From an uncultured Clostridium sp. (lineage in GTDB: Bacteria > Bacillota > Clostridia > Clostridiales > Clostridiaceae), in contig CACZYK010000005.1 of NCBI GenBank assembly GCA_902785295.1, positions 1-49,167 of the forward strand: a stretch of DNA of 49,167 nt, given 5' to 3'. The translations under genes were made by a program, and so were the position numbers. Under the pieces are notes generated by a model. That model was given only the letters and a program-made list of their open reading frames with translations, was not told where the DNA came from and ran no database searches. Below, one piece after another: positions 1 to 8,432 of the stretch (position 1 is its first letter; each line of letters starts with the position of its first letter).

Positions 1-1
1 A

Positions 2-163
2 GAAAAAGATGGACTTTATTCTGATGGAACATACTCTGGAGGAACTAAATATGATAGTGCAGAAATTTCAAATTCAGTAACAAATGTTGGAATTCAAGGG
101 GGAATGACAGGTGGAGGAATGAAGTCTGGTAATGGTAAAAGAAATATGCAAAAAGAAGAATGA
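2..163 (+). CDS. C-terminal end of an unrecognised Gly/Met-rich protein (5' end outside window)
   Basis: Reading frame 2 is open from the window edge to TGA at 161-163 and encodes about 53 residues. They are rich in Gly, Ser and Asn, with a GGMTGGGM stretch and a charged KKEE-like end. Such Gly/Met-rich tails occur in clostridial CotH-like and carbohydrate-binding surface proteins, but too little is present to assign a family. A strong terminator follows about 100 bases later, so this is the last gene of its transcript. Past the TGA the same frame reads on as an Asn/Gln-rich stretch broken by TAG before a TAA near 229, as if an older, longer C-terminus has decayed. The frame call is fairly secure; the function is not. 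Confidence 0.55.
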   Translation, partial: EKDGLYSDGTYSGGTKYDSAEISNSVTNVGIQGGMTGGGMKSGNGKRNMQKEE

Positions 164-260
164 ACTCAAAATAATCAAACTGAGTAGAATAGTTTAAATA
201 ACCAAAGTGAAAACAATATAAGATGGTAAAAATTTATAACAAAATATTTATAAATCTAAC

Positions 261-306
261 AAAAACAAGGTGCTAACCTGGGGGAGGTTGCACCTTGTTT
301 TTGTTA
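261..306 (+). terminator. Strong intrinsic terminator
   Basis: AAAAACAAGGTGC (261-273) pairs perfectly with GCACCTTGTTTTT. An inner AACCT/AGGTT stem closes a G-run loop, and a T-rich tract follows. It ends the transcript of the partial gene at the window start. Confidence 0.9.
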
Positions 307-587
307 TTCACCATCTTCTGTATAAGATGGATTTTATAAAGGGGATAAATAATATGCTTAATTACTTTACAACTTAATTTTACAACAGAAATGTGTCATT
401 TTTATGTCAAATAAAAAACAAATTAAATAATTATTATGTTTTTTTAGCAATTTTATTAGCTTAAAATTAGAATAAAATATATATAATGATAAATTTTTAT
501 TATGTATGTCGAAAAAGTGAAAAAATATTTTCCATATGTTATACTAATATGTATAAATATACAATGTGATAAATGAAAGGTAGATAT
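307..587. other. AT-rich intergenic region with a likely promoter
   Basis: No gene was seen. A small inverted repeat CCATCTT/AAGATGG lies at about 310-329. TGTTATACT near 538-546 looks like an extended -10 for the protease gene. Nothing else is supported here. Confidence 0.4.
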
Positions 588-2114
588 ATGAAGAAAAGAT
601 ATAAAATAATAATTTTTCTATTAATAATTTTTATGAATTTAGCTTATATTAATATGTTTAATGTTAATGCTGAGCAATATAGTAGTAGGTATGACCCTAG
701 AGAGCTTGGTTTAATGACGCCTGTTAAAGACCAGGGAAAATTAGGAGTATGTTGGTGTTTTGCGGGAATGGCTGCAGTAGAAAGTTATTTAAAATTAAAA
801 GGTTATGGAGAATATGATTTTTCAGAAGAACATGTAAGATGGTGGGCTACATTAAGGGATGGATATGGATTTAAAAGAGAAAGTTATGATCCATCTAGCT
901 TTAGTGTTGTAAAAAACTATTTAACTAGCGCTGGAGGAGTAAGGCTTGAAGAAGATATTCCCTATAATCCTTCTGAAAGTGCTACTATGCCAATAAATAT
1001 GGATACAGCATCTCCTAAATTTTATGTTACTGATATAGTTGAAATTTCAAATGATATGAATGAAGTTAAAAAAGGGATATTAGAAGCTGGGGGTGTGGTT
1101 TCTGCATATAGGAGCAATAATATTTTTATAGGAAAAACTATGAATCAATATTATTGTAATGATGAGACTTTTGTAAAAGATGAACAACATGCTATATTGA
1201 TAGTTGGATGGGATGATAATTATTCAAGAGATAATTTTAAGGATAATAATAAACCTAAAAATGATGGAGCTTGGCTTGTAAAAAATAGTTGGGGTAATTA
1301 TAATGATGAAGGTGGATATTTTTGGATATCTTATGAGGATAAAACTTTATTACAAGCAGAAGATAACTTTTATATAAAAGGAATAAGTGATATTAATGAA
1401 GGGAAAAAGATTTATCAGCATGATGAGTTTGGTCCAACAGCATATATTTATTCTATAGATAATGAAACAAAACAAGAAAAACAATCAATAGAATGTGCAA
1501 ATGTTTATGACTTTAAAGATGGTTATGATATATTAGAAGGAATAATGTTCATGACATCATCAGTAGGTGCACAATATAAAATATCTTATGCTCAGGTTGA
1601 GGAAGATAATATATATATAGATGAAAATAAAACTATGCTTTTAGCTGAAGGAGTAGTATCTCATGCAGGGTTTATTACTATTCCCATAGATGGAATAAAG
1701 GTACCAGAAGGAAAAGGTTATATAATGGTATCTATTGATAATAGTCAAAATAATAAAGCAGCATTAATTGGGGCTGAAACTTTATCTGATGAGTGTGTAA
1801 GAAAAATAGATAAAGGCGAAAGTTATATGGTGGTTGAAAATTATGCTATAGATTGTTTTGATTATAGTAATGAGGGGAATGAAGAAAATTATACCATTAA
1901 AGTTATTGCAAGAAATACAAAAGAAAAAATAATAGCTCAAGAAGTTTTAGATAAGCAAAAGGAAGCTTTAAATGAAAGTACAACAAGGAATACTTCTAAT
2001 AATAAAACAAGTAATGATGTGGTTTCAGAAAAAAGAGATTTCATCTTGATAGTTGAATTAGTTGCGATATTAATAGTAATAATATTTTTTATAAAAAAGA
2101 GTAAAAGAAAATAA
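588..2114 (+). CDS. Exported, membrane-anchored papain-family (C1A) cysteine protease
   Basis: A cell-surface cysteine peptidase. An N-terminal signal peptide is visible (basic start, hydrophobic core, cleavage probably after VNA near residue 28). The mature protein has the C1A triad context: oxyanion Gln about residue 49 and nucleophile Cys about 55 in QGKLGVCWCFAG, His about 201 in EQHAILIVGW, and Asn about 233 in VKNSWG. A beta-rich middle region matches the lectin-like segment that follows the protease domain in clostridial surface proteases. A Ser/Thr/Asn linker, one C-terminal membrane helix and a KKSKRK tail anchor it with the protease outside. The ATG at 588 is chosen over 573 because AAAGG at 576-580 is correctly spaced for it. 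Fold and catalysis are confident; the substrate is unknown. It is a single-gene transcript with its own terminator. Confidence 0.88.
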   Translation: MKKRYKIIIFLLIIFMNLAYINMFNVNAEQYSSRYDPRELGLMTPVKDQGKLGVCWCFAGMAAVESYLKLKGYGEYDFSEEHVRWWATLRDGYGFKRESYDPSSFSVVKNYLTSAGGVRLEEDIPYNPSESATMPINMDTASPKFYVTDIVEISNDMNEVKKGILEAGGVVSAYRSNNIFIGKTMNQYYCNDETFVKDEQHAILIVGWDDNYSRDNFKDNNKPKNDGAWLVKNSWGNYNDEGGYFWISYEDKTLLQAEDNFYIKGISDINEGKKIYQHDEFGPTAYIYSIDNETKQEKQSIECANVYDFKDGYDILEGIMFMTSSVGAQYKISYAQVEEDNIYIDENKTMLLAEGVVSHAGFITIPIDGIKVPEGKGYIMVSIDNSQNNKAALIGAETLSDECVRKIDKGESYMVVENYAIDCFDYSNEGNEENYTIKVIARNTKEKIIAQEVLDKQKEALNESTTRNTSNNKTSNDVVSEKRDFILIVELVAILIVIIFFIKKSKRK

Positions 2115-2128
2115 CTAAGTAAGATATG

Positions 2129-2172
2129 TGTGGATAATTATTTTAGATTTATAAGTAATTATCCACATTTTT
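2129..2172 (+). terminator. Intrinsic terminator after the C1A protease
   Basis: TGTGGATAATTA (2129-2140) pairs with TAATTATCCACA (2156-2167), followed by a short T-run. Confidence 0.8.
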
Positions 2173-2353
2173 AAGTTTAAAGAAATATATATAGTTTTAA
2201 ATATATGTAAAGTATTAAAGGGGCATTAATACTTGAATTCTAATAGTTAAATAATTTTAAGTAAATATTACAATTTTGATAAATATGTTTTTAATTAACA
2301 TAAGTGTGGTACTATGTAAATGTAAGAAGTTGATGTAGAAGGGGTAGAATAAT

Positions 2354-3295
2354 ATGGAAGAATATATAAATAAAGCTAATGAGATTATTTCAGAAGTTAA
2401 AAAGATAGTTATAGGGAAGGATGATATAATAAAGAAAGTCTTAACTACCATATTAGCAAAGGGAAACATTTTAATAGAAGATATACCAGGAGTGGGAAAA
2501 ACTACTTTAGCATTATCTTTTTCTAAAGCTATGTCACTTGATTGTAAAAGATTACAATTTACACCAGATGTATTGCCAAGTGATGTATTAGGTTTTTCTA
2601 TTTATAATAAGGAATTAGATAGATTTGAATATAAGCAAGGCTCAATAATGTGTAATTTATTTTTAGCTGATGAAGTAAATAGAACATCTGCTAAAACTCA
2701 GTCTGCATTATTAGAAGTAATGGAGGAAGGAAAGGTAACTATTGATGGGATAACAAGGGAGGTTCCAAAACCTTTTATGGTAATAGCAACACAAAATCCA
2801 GTTGGTTCTATAGGAACACAAATGCTTCCAGAATCTCAACTTGATAGATTTATGATTAAGCTTACTATGGGATACCCTGATATAAAAAGTGAAATAGAAA
2901 TTTTAAAAGGAAAACAAAAGAGAGTTCCTCTTGATGAAATAAAGCCTGTTGCAACAAAGGAAGATATTTTGATTATGCAAGATTTAGTTGAAAAAATTTA
3001 TATACATGAAAAAATATATGAATACATAGTAACACTTATGTCAAAAACTAGAAATCATCCTTTAATAGACTTAGGAGTAAGTCCAAGAGGAAGTGTTGCA
3101 TTAACAAAATTAGCAAAAGCTACAGCATTTTTAAAAAATAGAGATTATGTAATTCCAAATGATGTACAAGAAATTTTTAAAGATGTTACAATTCATAGAA
3201 TTATATTGAATACAAAAGCTAGGATAAGTAATACTTCAGAAGAAAAAATACTTTTAGATATTTTAAATAGTGTTAGCATACCAGGAACTAAGTAA
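2354..3295 (+). CDS. MoxR-family AAA+ ATPase
   Basis: A 313-residue AAA+ ATPase of the MoxR group, which acts as a chaperone or assembly factor. Walker A GVGKTT lies at about residues 46-51, Walker B LADEVNR at about 103-109, then the sensor stretch ATQNPVGS and the arginine-finger region ESQLDRF. It is followed by a DUF58 gene (13-bp gap) and a membrane transglutaminase. This three-gene set is widespread, and the complex is thought to work on envelope proteins or peptidoglycan, though its substrate is generally not known. The start follows GAAGGGG about 10 bases upstream. An AT-rich region before it (2220-2340) presumably holds the operon promoter. Confidence 0.93.
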   Translation: MEEYINKANEIISEVKKIVIGKDDIIKKVLTTILAKGNILIEDIPGVGKTTLALSFSKAMSLDCKRLQFTPDVLPSDVLGFSIYNKELDRFEYKQGSIMCNLFLADEVNRTSAKTQSALLEVMEEGKVTIDGITREVPKPFMVIATQNPVGSIGTQMLPESQLDRFMIKLTMGYPDIKSEIEILKGKQKRVPLDEIKPVATKEDILIMQDLVEKIYIHEKIYEYIVTLMSKTRNHPLIDLGVSPRGSVALTKLAKATAFLKNRDYVIPNDVQEIFKDVTIHRIILNTKARISNTSEEKILLDILNSVSIPGTK

Positions 3296-3307
3296 GTAGG
3301 AGAAGAT

Positions 3308-4465
3308 ATGATAAAAACAAAAATAATATATTTTTTTATAATTATAGGAACATTTTTATTTGCTATTTTATATTCAGACTATTTTCCATTAGCAATATTT
3401 ATCATAACTCTAGTATTACCGATAATATTAAATATTATCATAAGAATTATAAAAAAGAGTATTAGTTTAGATATTAAAAGTATTGATGTTGTACAAAATA
3501 AAAATGATGGCATAGAAGTTAAAATACTTATAAAAAATAATTCTATTTTTCCAGCTGTAAATGGAGAATTAAAACTATGCTATTATAATAAATTTTCAGG
3601 TAATAAGGAAATAGAATATATAAATTTTCCTATAAATTCTAAAGAAACAGAGAGCATAGATTTTAAAATTAAATCTAAATATTGTGGAAAATTAATAATA
3701 GAAATTCAAAGCTTAAAAATATATGATTATTTAACATTTTCATCAGTAAAAAAGAAGGTAAACAAATCTAAAGAAATAATTGTGCTTCCACAAATATATG
3801 ATTTAAATTTTTCTAGTAATGTTATAAATATAAATTCATTAGATGGAGAAATTTTTTCTAAAGATAAAGCAGGAGATGACCCTTCAGAAGTTTTTAATGT
3901 AAGAGAATATGTTGAAGGGGATAAGATACAAAGAATTCATTGGAAGTTAAGTAGTAAAGTTGATAATGTTATGATAAAAGAGTATAGTCAGCCTATAGTA
4001 CATAATTCTATAATTATAGTTGAATTTTGTGAAAGTAAAAATAATATAAATACAATTCAAGGAATAATAGAAACTGCTATATCCTTATCTCATATGCTTT
4101 TGAGTTATAATTATATTCATTATATATGTTGGTATGATAAAAATAAAGATTTCTTTAATAAAATAATTATAAATTCAGAAGAGGATATGTTAGGAGTAGC
4201 TTGTGAATTATTATCATTAAGACCATATACAGATGATATTCTGTCATTAAAACATTATAATATTGAAAAAGGTAGTGAAGAATATTCTAGAAAATTTTAT
4301 GTCACATCTAATATACCTAAAAAAAATATTATGGATATTAAAGAAAATGAAAATATGGATATTTTTTATTTAGATGATGGAAGAAAATCAAATATAGATG
4401 GTATAAATATTAAGACTATTGATATAAATAACTTAAAAAATAGTTTAGAAAATTTGGTGGTGTGA
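3308..4465 (+). CDS. DUF58 membrane protein, partner of the MoxR ATPase
   Basis: A 385-residue protein with two N-terminal membrane helices (about residues 5-22 and 25-45), a beta-rich domain, and the DUF58 hallmark YVEGDKIQRIHWKLSS at about 200-216. DUF58 proteins adopt a von Willebrand A-like fold and are nearly always encoded beside MoxR. The start has AGGAG 6-7 bases upstream. It lies 13 bp after the ATPase gene and its stop is just before the start region of the transglutaminase gene, so all three are co-transcribed. The family is clear; the biochemical role is not established. Confidence 0.9.
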   Translation: MIKTKIIYFFIIIGTFLFAILYSDYFPLAIFIITLVLPIILNIIIRIIKKSISLDIKSIDVVQNKNDGIEVKILIKNNSIFPAVNGELKLCYYNKFSGNKEIEYINFPINSKETESIDFKIKSKYCGKLIIEIQSLKIYDYLTFSSVKKKVNKSKEIIVLPQIYDLNFSSNVININSLDGEIFSKDKAGDDPSEVFNVREYVEGDKIQRIHWKLSSKVDNVMIKEYSQPIVHNSIIIVEFCESKNNINTIQGIIETAISLSHMLLSYNYIHYICWYDKNKDFFNKIIINSEEDMLGVACELLSLRPYTDDILSLKHYNIEKGSEEYSRKFYVTSNIPKKNIMDIKENENMDIFYLDDGRKSNIDGINIKTIDINNLKNSLENLVV

Positions 4466-4580
4466 GGTAATTGATGTGAAAAAAATAATGTAATAGAAAA
4501 AGAAATTATTTTAAGCAAAAATTTTCATTTATCATCATCAGCTTATGAAAAGTGGTATTTAAAGGTATTTTTAGTTATCA
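4463..4580 (+). other. Likely original start of the transglutaminase gene, displaced by a 1-bp slip in an A-run
   Basis: GAGG at 4463-4466 is correctly spaced from GTG at 4476-4478, which is followed by seven A's. In the frame of the downstream protein the region from 4478 to 4580 has no stop and reads like protein leading into the first membrane helix, yet it has no start codon. One extra A would join GTG to that frame. As written, GTG gives only a five-codon peptide. This may be true frameshifting, homopolymer phase variation, transcriptional slippage or a sequence error. Confidence 0.6.
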
Positions 4581-6943
4581 TGTGTTTTTTTGGAGTTTTT
4601 GGAGCCACCTTTTCCTTTATTACTAGCTTTGACTTAGAAATTCATAAGCTTATGATTATTACTTTTATGATATTATTTATAACAATATTTTCAACAATAT
4701 TTTTCAATAGAAAATATACAAATATTCTAATTATAGCAATAAATATAGTTTATATTGTTTTGTATTTTTTATTTAAAAATATAGTTATTTATGGAGTAAT
4801 AAATATATGTAATGAAATAAATAATAAACTAATTTCTGTTACAGGTGGAATATTACTTGACATTTCCTCTTTATTAAGTGAAGAAATTAATATTAATCTT
4901 GAAGCATCAATGGGTATAGCTTTAACATTCATTATGTTTATAATAACAGAAGCAGTTTGCTATTCAATAATATATAAAAATAATTTTATTTTACTTTTAA
5001 TAGTAACCTTACCTTGTATAGAAATAGGTGTGTTTTTTGCTATTATGCCTGATGTACTTCCATTTTTAATGCTTATTATATGTTGGATAGTAGCTTCTTC
5101 TTTTTCAGTATTTAAGGTTTCTTTAAAAAATAAAGAAGAGTTTAAATATAATAAGAGGAAAAAGAAGTATTATTATGCTAATGGAAAAGTTAAAAGAAAT
5201 ATTAAGATAAAAAGTGGTATGATTTTAGCTATAATTAGTTTTTTACTATTCTTTATTGTTTTTCTTGCTTATCCAAAGGAAAAGTATTTAAGTAATAAAG
5301 AGTTTATGGATACTAAAAGAGAGATAGCACAATATATTAATGATGCACAATTTAAAAAGATATTTTCTTTATTTTCAAGTAGTGCAACAGGTGGAATAAA
5401 TGGAGGAAAGCTAGGGTCAGTTGAAAGTATTGAATATGATAACAAAACAGATTTAATTGTAAAAGTAGACCAATTTAATGATGATATTTATCTTAAAGGA
5501 TATGTAGGAGAGGTATATACAGGACGTAGCTGGGAAAATATTTCTTCAAGTACTTATAAAAAATATAAAAATTTATTAGGTGATATTTGTACTCAAAATC
5601 TAAATTATGAAGCAGCAGAACAATATATTTCTTATTATGAAGAAGAAAAAATTATACAAATTGAAAATGTAGGAGCTAATGATAAATATATATATGCACC
5701 TTATAATGCAAACTATGAATTTAACAAGGATATCTTTAATTTTCATAATGATAGTTTTGTTTCTCCAAAAGCAAATAAAAAATCATATTCATTTTATTAT
5801 TATCCATATGAATTTGATAATTATTTATACACACAATTTGATGAAGAGTATTTAGAAAAAGAAAATAAATATAGAGAATATGTATATGATGTTTATACAA
5901 AGCTTCCAAAATCAACTCTTAATAAAGTGAGAGAGGAATATGAAGACTTAGGAAAAAGAGATGATTATAGTGTTGATGATAAAATTGAGCTTGTAAAAGA
6001 AGTAATAAATAATGAAACAAGCTATACACTTTCTCCTGGAAAGTTGCCTAGAGGAAAGGATTTTATTGAATATTTTTTATTTGAAAATAAAAAAGGATAT
6101 TGTTCTCACTATGCTTCTGCAGCTTGTGTATTACTTAGAATTTGGGGAGTTCCATCAAGATATGTAGAAGGTTATTTAGTAAAAAGTTATGAAGCATTAA
6201 ATGATGAAGTAAATGTAAAAGATAGTAATGCTCATGCTTGGGTAGAAGTTTATATTGATGGAATTGGTTGGAGAATTGTTGAGGTTACTCCAGGATATGA
6301 TGATGAAGATTCATATACCACAAATAATATAAATAATCAAGAAGAACAACAAAATAAGTTAGAGGAAAATAATGTAGAAGAAAATAAGAATGAGGAAAAA
6401 ACTAAAATTGAAGAAGAACAACAAACTCCTTCTAATGAAGAGGAAGAAAAGGGGCAAGCTGAAGAAGAAGGTAATAGTTTAAAAAAATCTTCTGAAAATA
6501 ATGGTGTTTTAAATAAGTTTTTAACTAAAAATAGTATATTAAAGGTGATATTTAAAAATATATTATTAGGATTTTTGATAATAGTAGCTTTAATATCTAT
6601 TATTCTTGCAAGATATTCATACATTACAAATAAAAATAAAAAATTATTTAATACTGAAGATGTAAATGAAAATGTAATTAACATGTATAAATATTTAAAA
6701 AGTATTTTAGATTATTTGAAGAAAAATAGTAAAGAACCATTAAAAGATGAAGATATTATTAAAAATGATGAATTTGATGAAATTCTACAAATTTTAAATA
6801 AAGCAGAATTTAGTAATCATAAGGTATCTAAAGAAGAGAGTGAAACAGTAAGAAATTTTGTGAAAAATTTTGCAGATAAAACTTATGTTGAACTTTCAAA
6901 AATAAAAAGATTAATATTTAAATATATAAAGGTTCTATACTAA
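4580..6943 (+). CDS. Membrane transglutaminase-like protein (TgpA type) with DUF4129-like tail
   Basis: Third gene of the MoxR-DUF58 operon. Several membrane helices fill residues 1-225. An extracytoplasmic region leads to a transglutaminase core with Cys in KGYCSHYASA near 507, His in NAHAWVEV near 551, and an acidic residue in the VTPGYDDED stretch near 570. A highly charged Glu/Asn/Gln linker follows (about 585-645), then one more helix (about 653-680) and a soluble C-terminal helical domain like DUF4129. This is the normal architecture of the bacterial TgpA family. The ATG at 4580 lacks a convincing ribosome site; the true N-terminus is probably about 35 codons upstream behind a 1-base slip (see the feature at 4463-4580). 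Activity could be peptide cleavage or cross-linking in the wall; the sequence does not decide. Confidence 0.88.
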   Translation: MCFFGVFGATFSFITSFDLEIHKLMIITFMILFITIFSTIFFNRKYTNILIIAINIVYIVLYFLFKNIVIYGVINICNEINNKLISVTGGILLDISSLLSEEININLEASMGIALTFIMFIITEAVCYSIIYKNNFILLLIVTLPCIEIGVFFAIMPDVLPFLMLIICWIVASSFSVFKVSLKNKEEFKYNKRKKKYYYANGKVKRNIKIKSGMILAIISFLLFFIVFLAYPKEKYLSNKEFMDTKREIAQYINDAQFKKIFSLFSSSATGGINGGKLGSVESIEYDNKTDLIVKVDQFNDDIYLKGYVGEVYTGRSWENISSSTYKKYKNLLGDICTQNLNYEAAEQYISYYEEEKIIQIENVGANDKYIYAPYNANYEFNKDIFNFHNDSFVSPKANKKSYSFYYYPYEFDNYLYTQFDEEYLEKENKYREYVYDVYTKLPKSTLNKVREEYEDLGKRDDYSVDDKIELVKEVINNETSYTLSPGKLPRGKDFIEYFLFENKKGYCSHYASAACVLLRIWGVPSRYVEGYLVKSYEALNDEVNVKDSNAHAWVEVYIDGIGWRIVEVTPGYDDEDSYTTNNINNQEEQQNKLEENNVEENKNEEKTKIEEEQQTPSNEEEEKGQAEEEGNSLKKSSENNGVLNKFLTKNSILKVIFKNILLGFLIIVALISIILARYSYITNKNKKLFNTEDVNENVINMYKYLKSILDYLKKNSKEPLKDEDIIKNDEFDEILQILNKAEFSNHKVSKEESETVRNFVKNFADKTYVELSKIKRLIFKYIKVLY

Positions 6944-6980
6944 AAATAAACATAAAATATCCTTTATTTAATAGGTTTTA

Positions 6981-7038
6981 ATACAAACACAATATAGAAT
7001 GATTTTAAAAATATTGATATATTGTGTTTGTATTCTTT
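6981..7038. terminator. Long perfect hairpin terminator between convergent genes
   Basis: ATACAAACACAATAT (6981-6995) pairs perfectly with 7019-7033, followed by TCTTTTA. It sits between the transglutaminase operon and the minus-strand gene at 7076, so it may act on both strands. Confidence 0.8.
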
Positions 7039-7075
7039 TATACTATTTGCTAAATTACATATAATATCTTCTTCA

Positions 7076-7498
7076 TTAAAGCATTGAAGTTATTAATTTT
7101 TCTATTTCATCTGAGCTATTGTTTATAGTGAATATTACATTTTCATCAATTCTTAATTTACACTCACAATTACTTTCTTTAATCATGTCTAAATTTAAAG
7201 AAGAGGTTTTGATTTCTTTAAATTTTGTTGGAGATATGTCTATTGTAAATTTTGAATTTTTTGCACCAATAATTTTAATAACATTACCATTATTATTGTT
7301 ATCTGAAACTTTTATGCTTATAAAGTTATTTCCAGCAATAATTTTATCATCTTTTGGAATTTCAAGAATATCAGCTTTGCCATTTAAAGTAATCCAGCCA
7401 CCACTTAAATTAAGTTTGCACATTATGTTTAATGTATTGTTATTACTTATCTTTTTTAATAGTGTTCCTAATTCAAAGGTTGTTAATTCATATTTCAA
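7076..7498 (-). CDS. Small protein of unknown function
   Basis: About 140 residues with no signal peptide or membrane segment and many alternating hydrophobic residues, suggesting a beta-rich domain followed by a short C-terminal helix. I do not recognise a family. Two starts fit: GTG at 7507 or TTG at 7498. TTG is preferred because GAGGTG lies six bases before it, whereas that same sequence overlaps the GTG. The plus strand across the same bases also has an open frame, but it lacks a ribosome site and is full of low-complexity hydrophobic codons, so this strand is taken as the gene. It is a single gene, convergent with the transglutaminase operon and divergent from the ABC exporter. Confidence 0.68.
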   Translation of the reverse strand: MKYELTTFELGTLLKKISNNNTLNIMCKLNLSGGWITLNGKADILEIPKDDKIIAGNNFISIKVSDNNNNGNVIKIIGAKNSKFTIDISPTKFKEIKTSSLNLDMIKESNCECKLRIDENVIFTINNSSDEIEKLITSML

Positions 7499-7718
7499 GT
7501 TAAACACCTCATTTTTTTATTTTTAGTATGCTTATATTTGTTAAAATATATAATGAATAAATTTTTCTTACTTTATAATTTTAATACTAATTTAACAAAG
7601 AAAGAATAGAAAATTTAATACTTTCTTAACTTTTAATTTATAAAAACTTATTTGTTTAGAAATATAATTAAAACAAATTAAGATTATGATAAAATTTTTC
7701 ATGTAGGGGGCGATTATT

Positions 7719-8432
7719 ATGTTAAAAATAAAGGAATTCACAAAAACATATACTGGAGGGAAAAAAGCTGTTGATAACTTAAATTTAGAAGTTAAAGCTG
7801 GGGATATTTATGGATTTATAGGTCATAATGGTGCAGGAAAAACAACAACAATAAAAGCTATAGCTGGAGTTTTAGATTTTAAGCTTGGAGATATTGAGAT
7901 TAATGGTATATCAATAAAAAAGAAACCTGAAAAATGTAAAGAACAGATGGCATATATTCCTGATAATCCTGATTTATACGAGCATTTAACAGGTATTCAA
8001 TATTTAAATTTTATTGGAGATATTTTTAAAATAAAAAAACAAGAGAGAGAAGAAGCAATAAAAAAATATGGTGATATGTTTGAAATAACATCAAACTTAG
8101 GAGATTTAATTTCTTCTTATTCTCATGGTATGAAGCAGAAACTAGCAATTATATCAGCGCTTATTCATAAACCAAAGCTACTTATTTTAGATGAACCATT
8201 TGTAGGTCTTGACCCAAAGGCAGCACATATTTTAAAAGGAATAATGAAAGAGTTATGCCAAGAAGGAGGGGCAATATTTTTCTCTACCCATGTTCTTGAA
8301 GTGGCAGAAAAGTTATGTAATAAAATTGCTATAATAAAAGGTGGCAAGCTTATTGCAAGTGGAGAGACAGAAAAAATTATAGGAAATAATAGTTTAGAAG
8401 ATGTATTTATGGAGTTGATAGATAATGAATAA
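7719..8432 (+). CDS. ABC transporter ATP-binding protein (exporter type)
   Basis: A 237-residue ABC ATPase. Walker A GHNGAGKTT is at residues 35-43, the signature SHGMKQK near 133, Walker B LLILDEP near 153 and the switch His in FFSTHVLE. It resembles CcmA/YhaQ-like exporter ATPases with a short C-terminal region. It overlaps the following permease gene by 8 bp, so the two form one transporter. A strong GGGGG ribosome site precedes the ATG. The substrate cannot be told. Confidence 0.92.
   Translation: MLKIKEFTKTYTGGKKAVDNLNLEVKAGDIYGFIGHNGAGKTTTIKAIAGVLDFKLGDIEINGISIKKKPEKCKEQMAYIPDNPDLYEHLTGIQYLNFIGDIFKIKKQEREEAIKKYGDMFEITSNLGDLISSYSHGMKQKLAIISALIHKPKLLILDEPFVGLDPKAAHILKGIMKELCQEGGAIFFSTHVLEVAEKLCNKIAIIKGGKLIASGETEKIIGNNSLEDVFMELIDNE

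Noticed and set aside
6337-6684. Minus-strand Ser/Phe-rich frame inside the transglutaminase gene
   Set aside because: It is the antisense shadow of the Glu/Asn-rich linker and following helix.
7119-7526. Plus-strand 135-codon frame opposite the gene at 7076
   Set aside because: No ribosome site and low-complexity hydrophobic codons; the minus-strand frame has a proper start.
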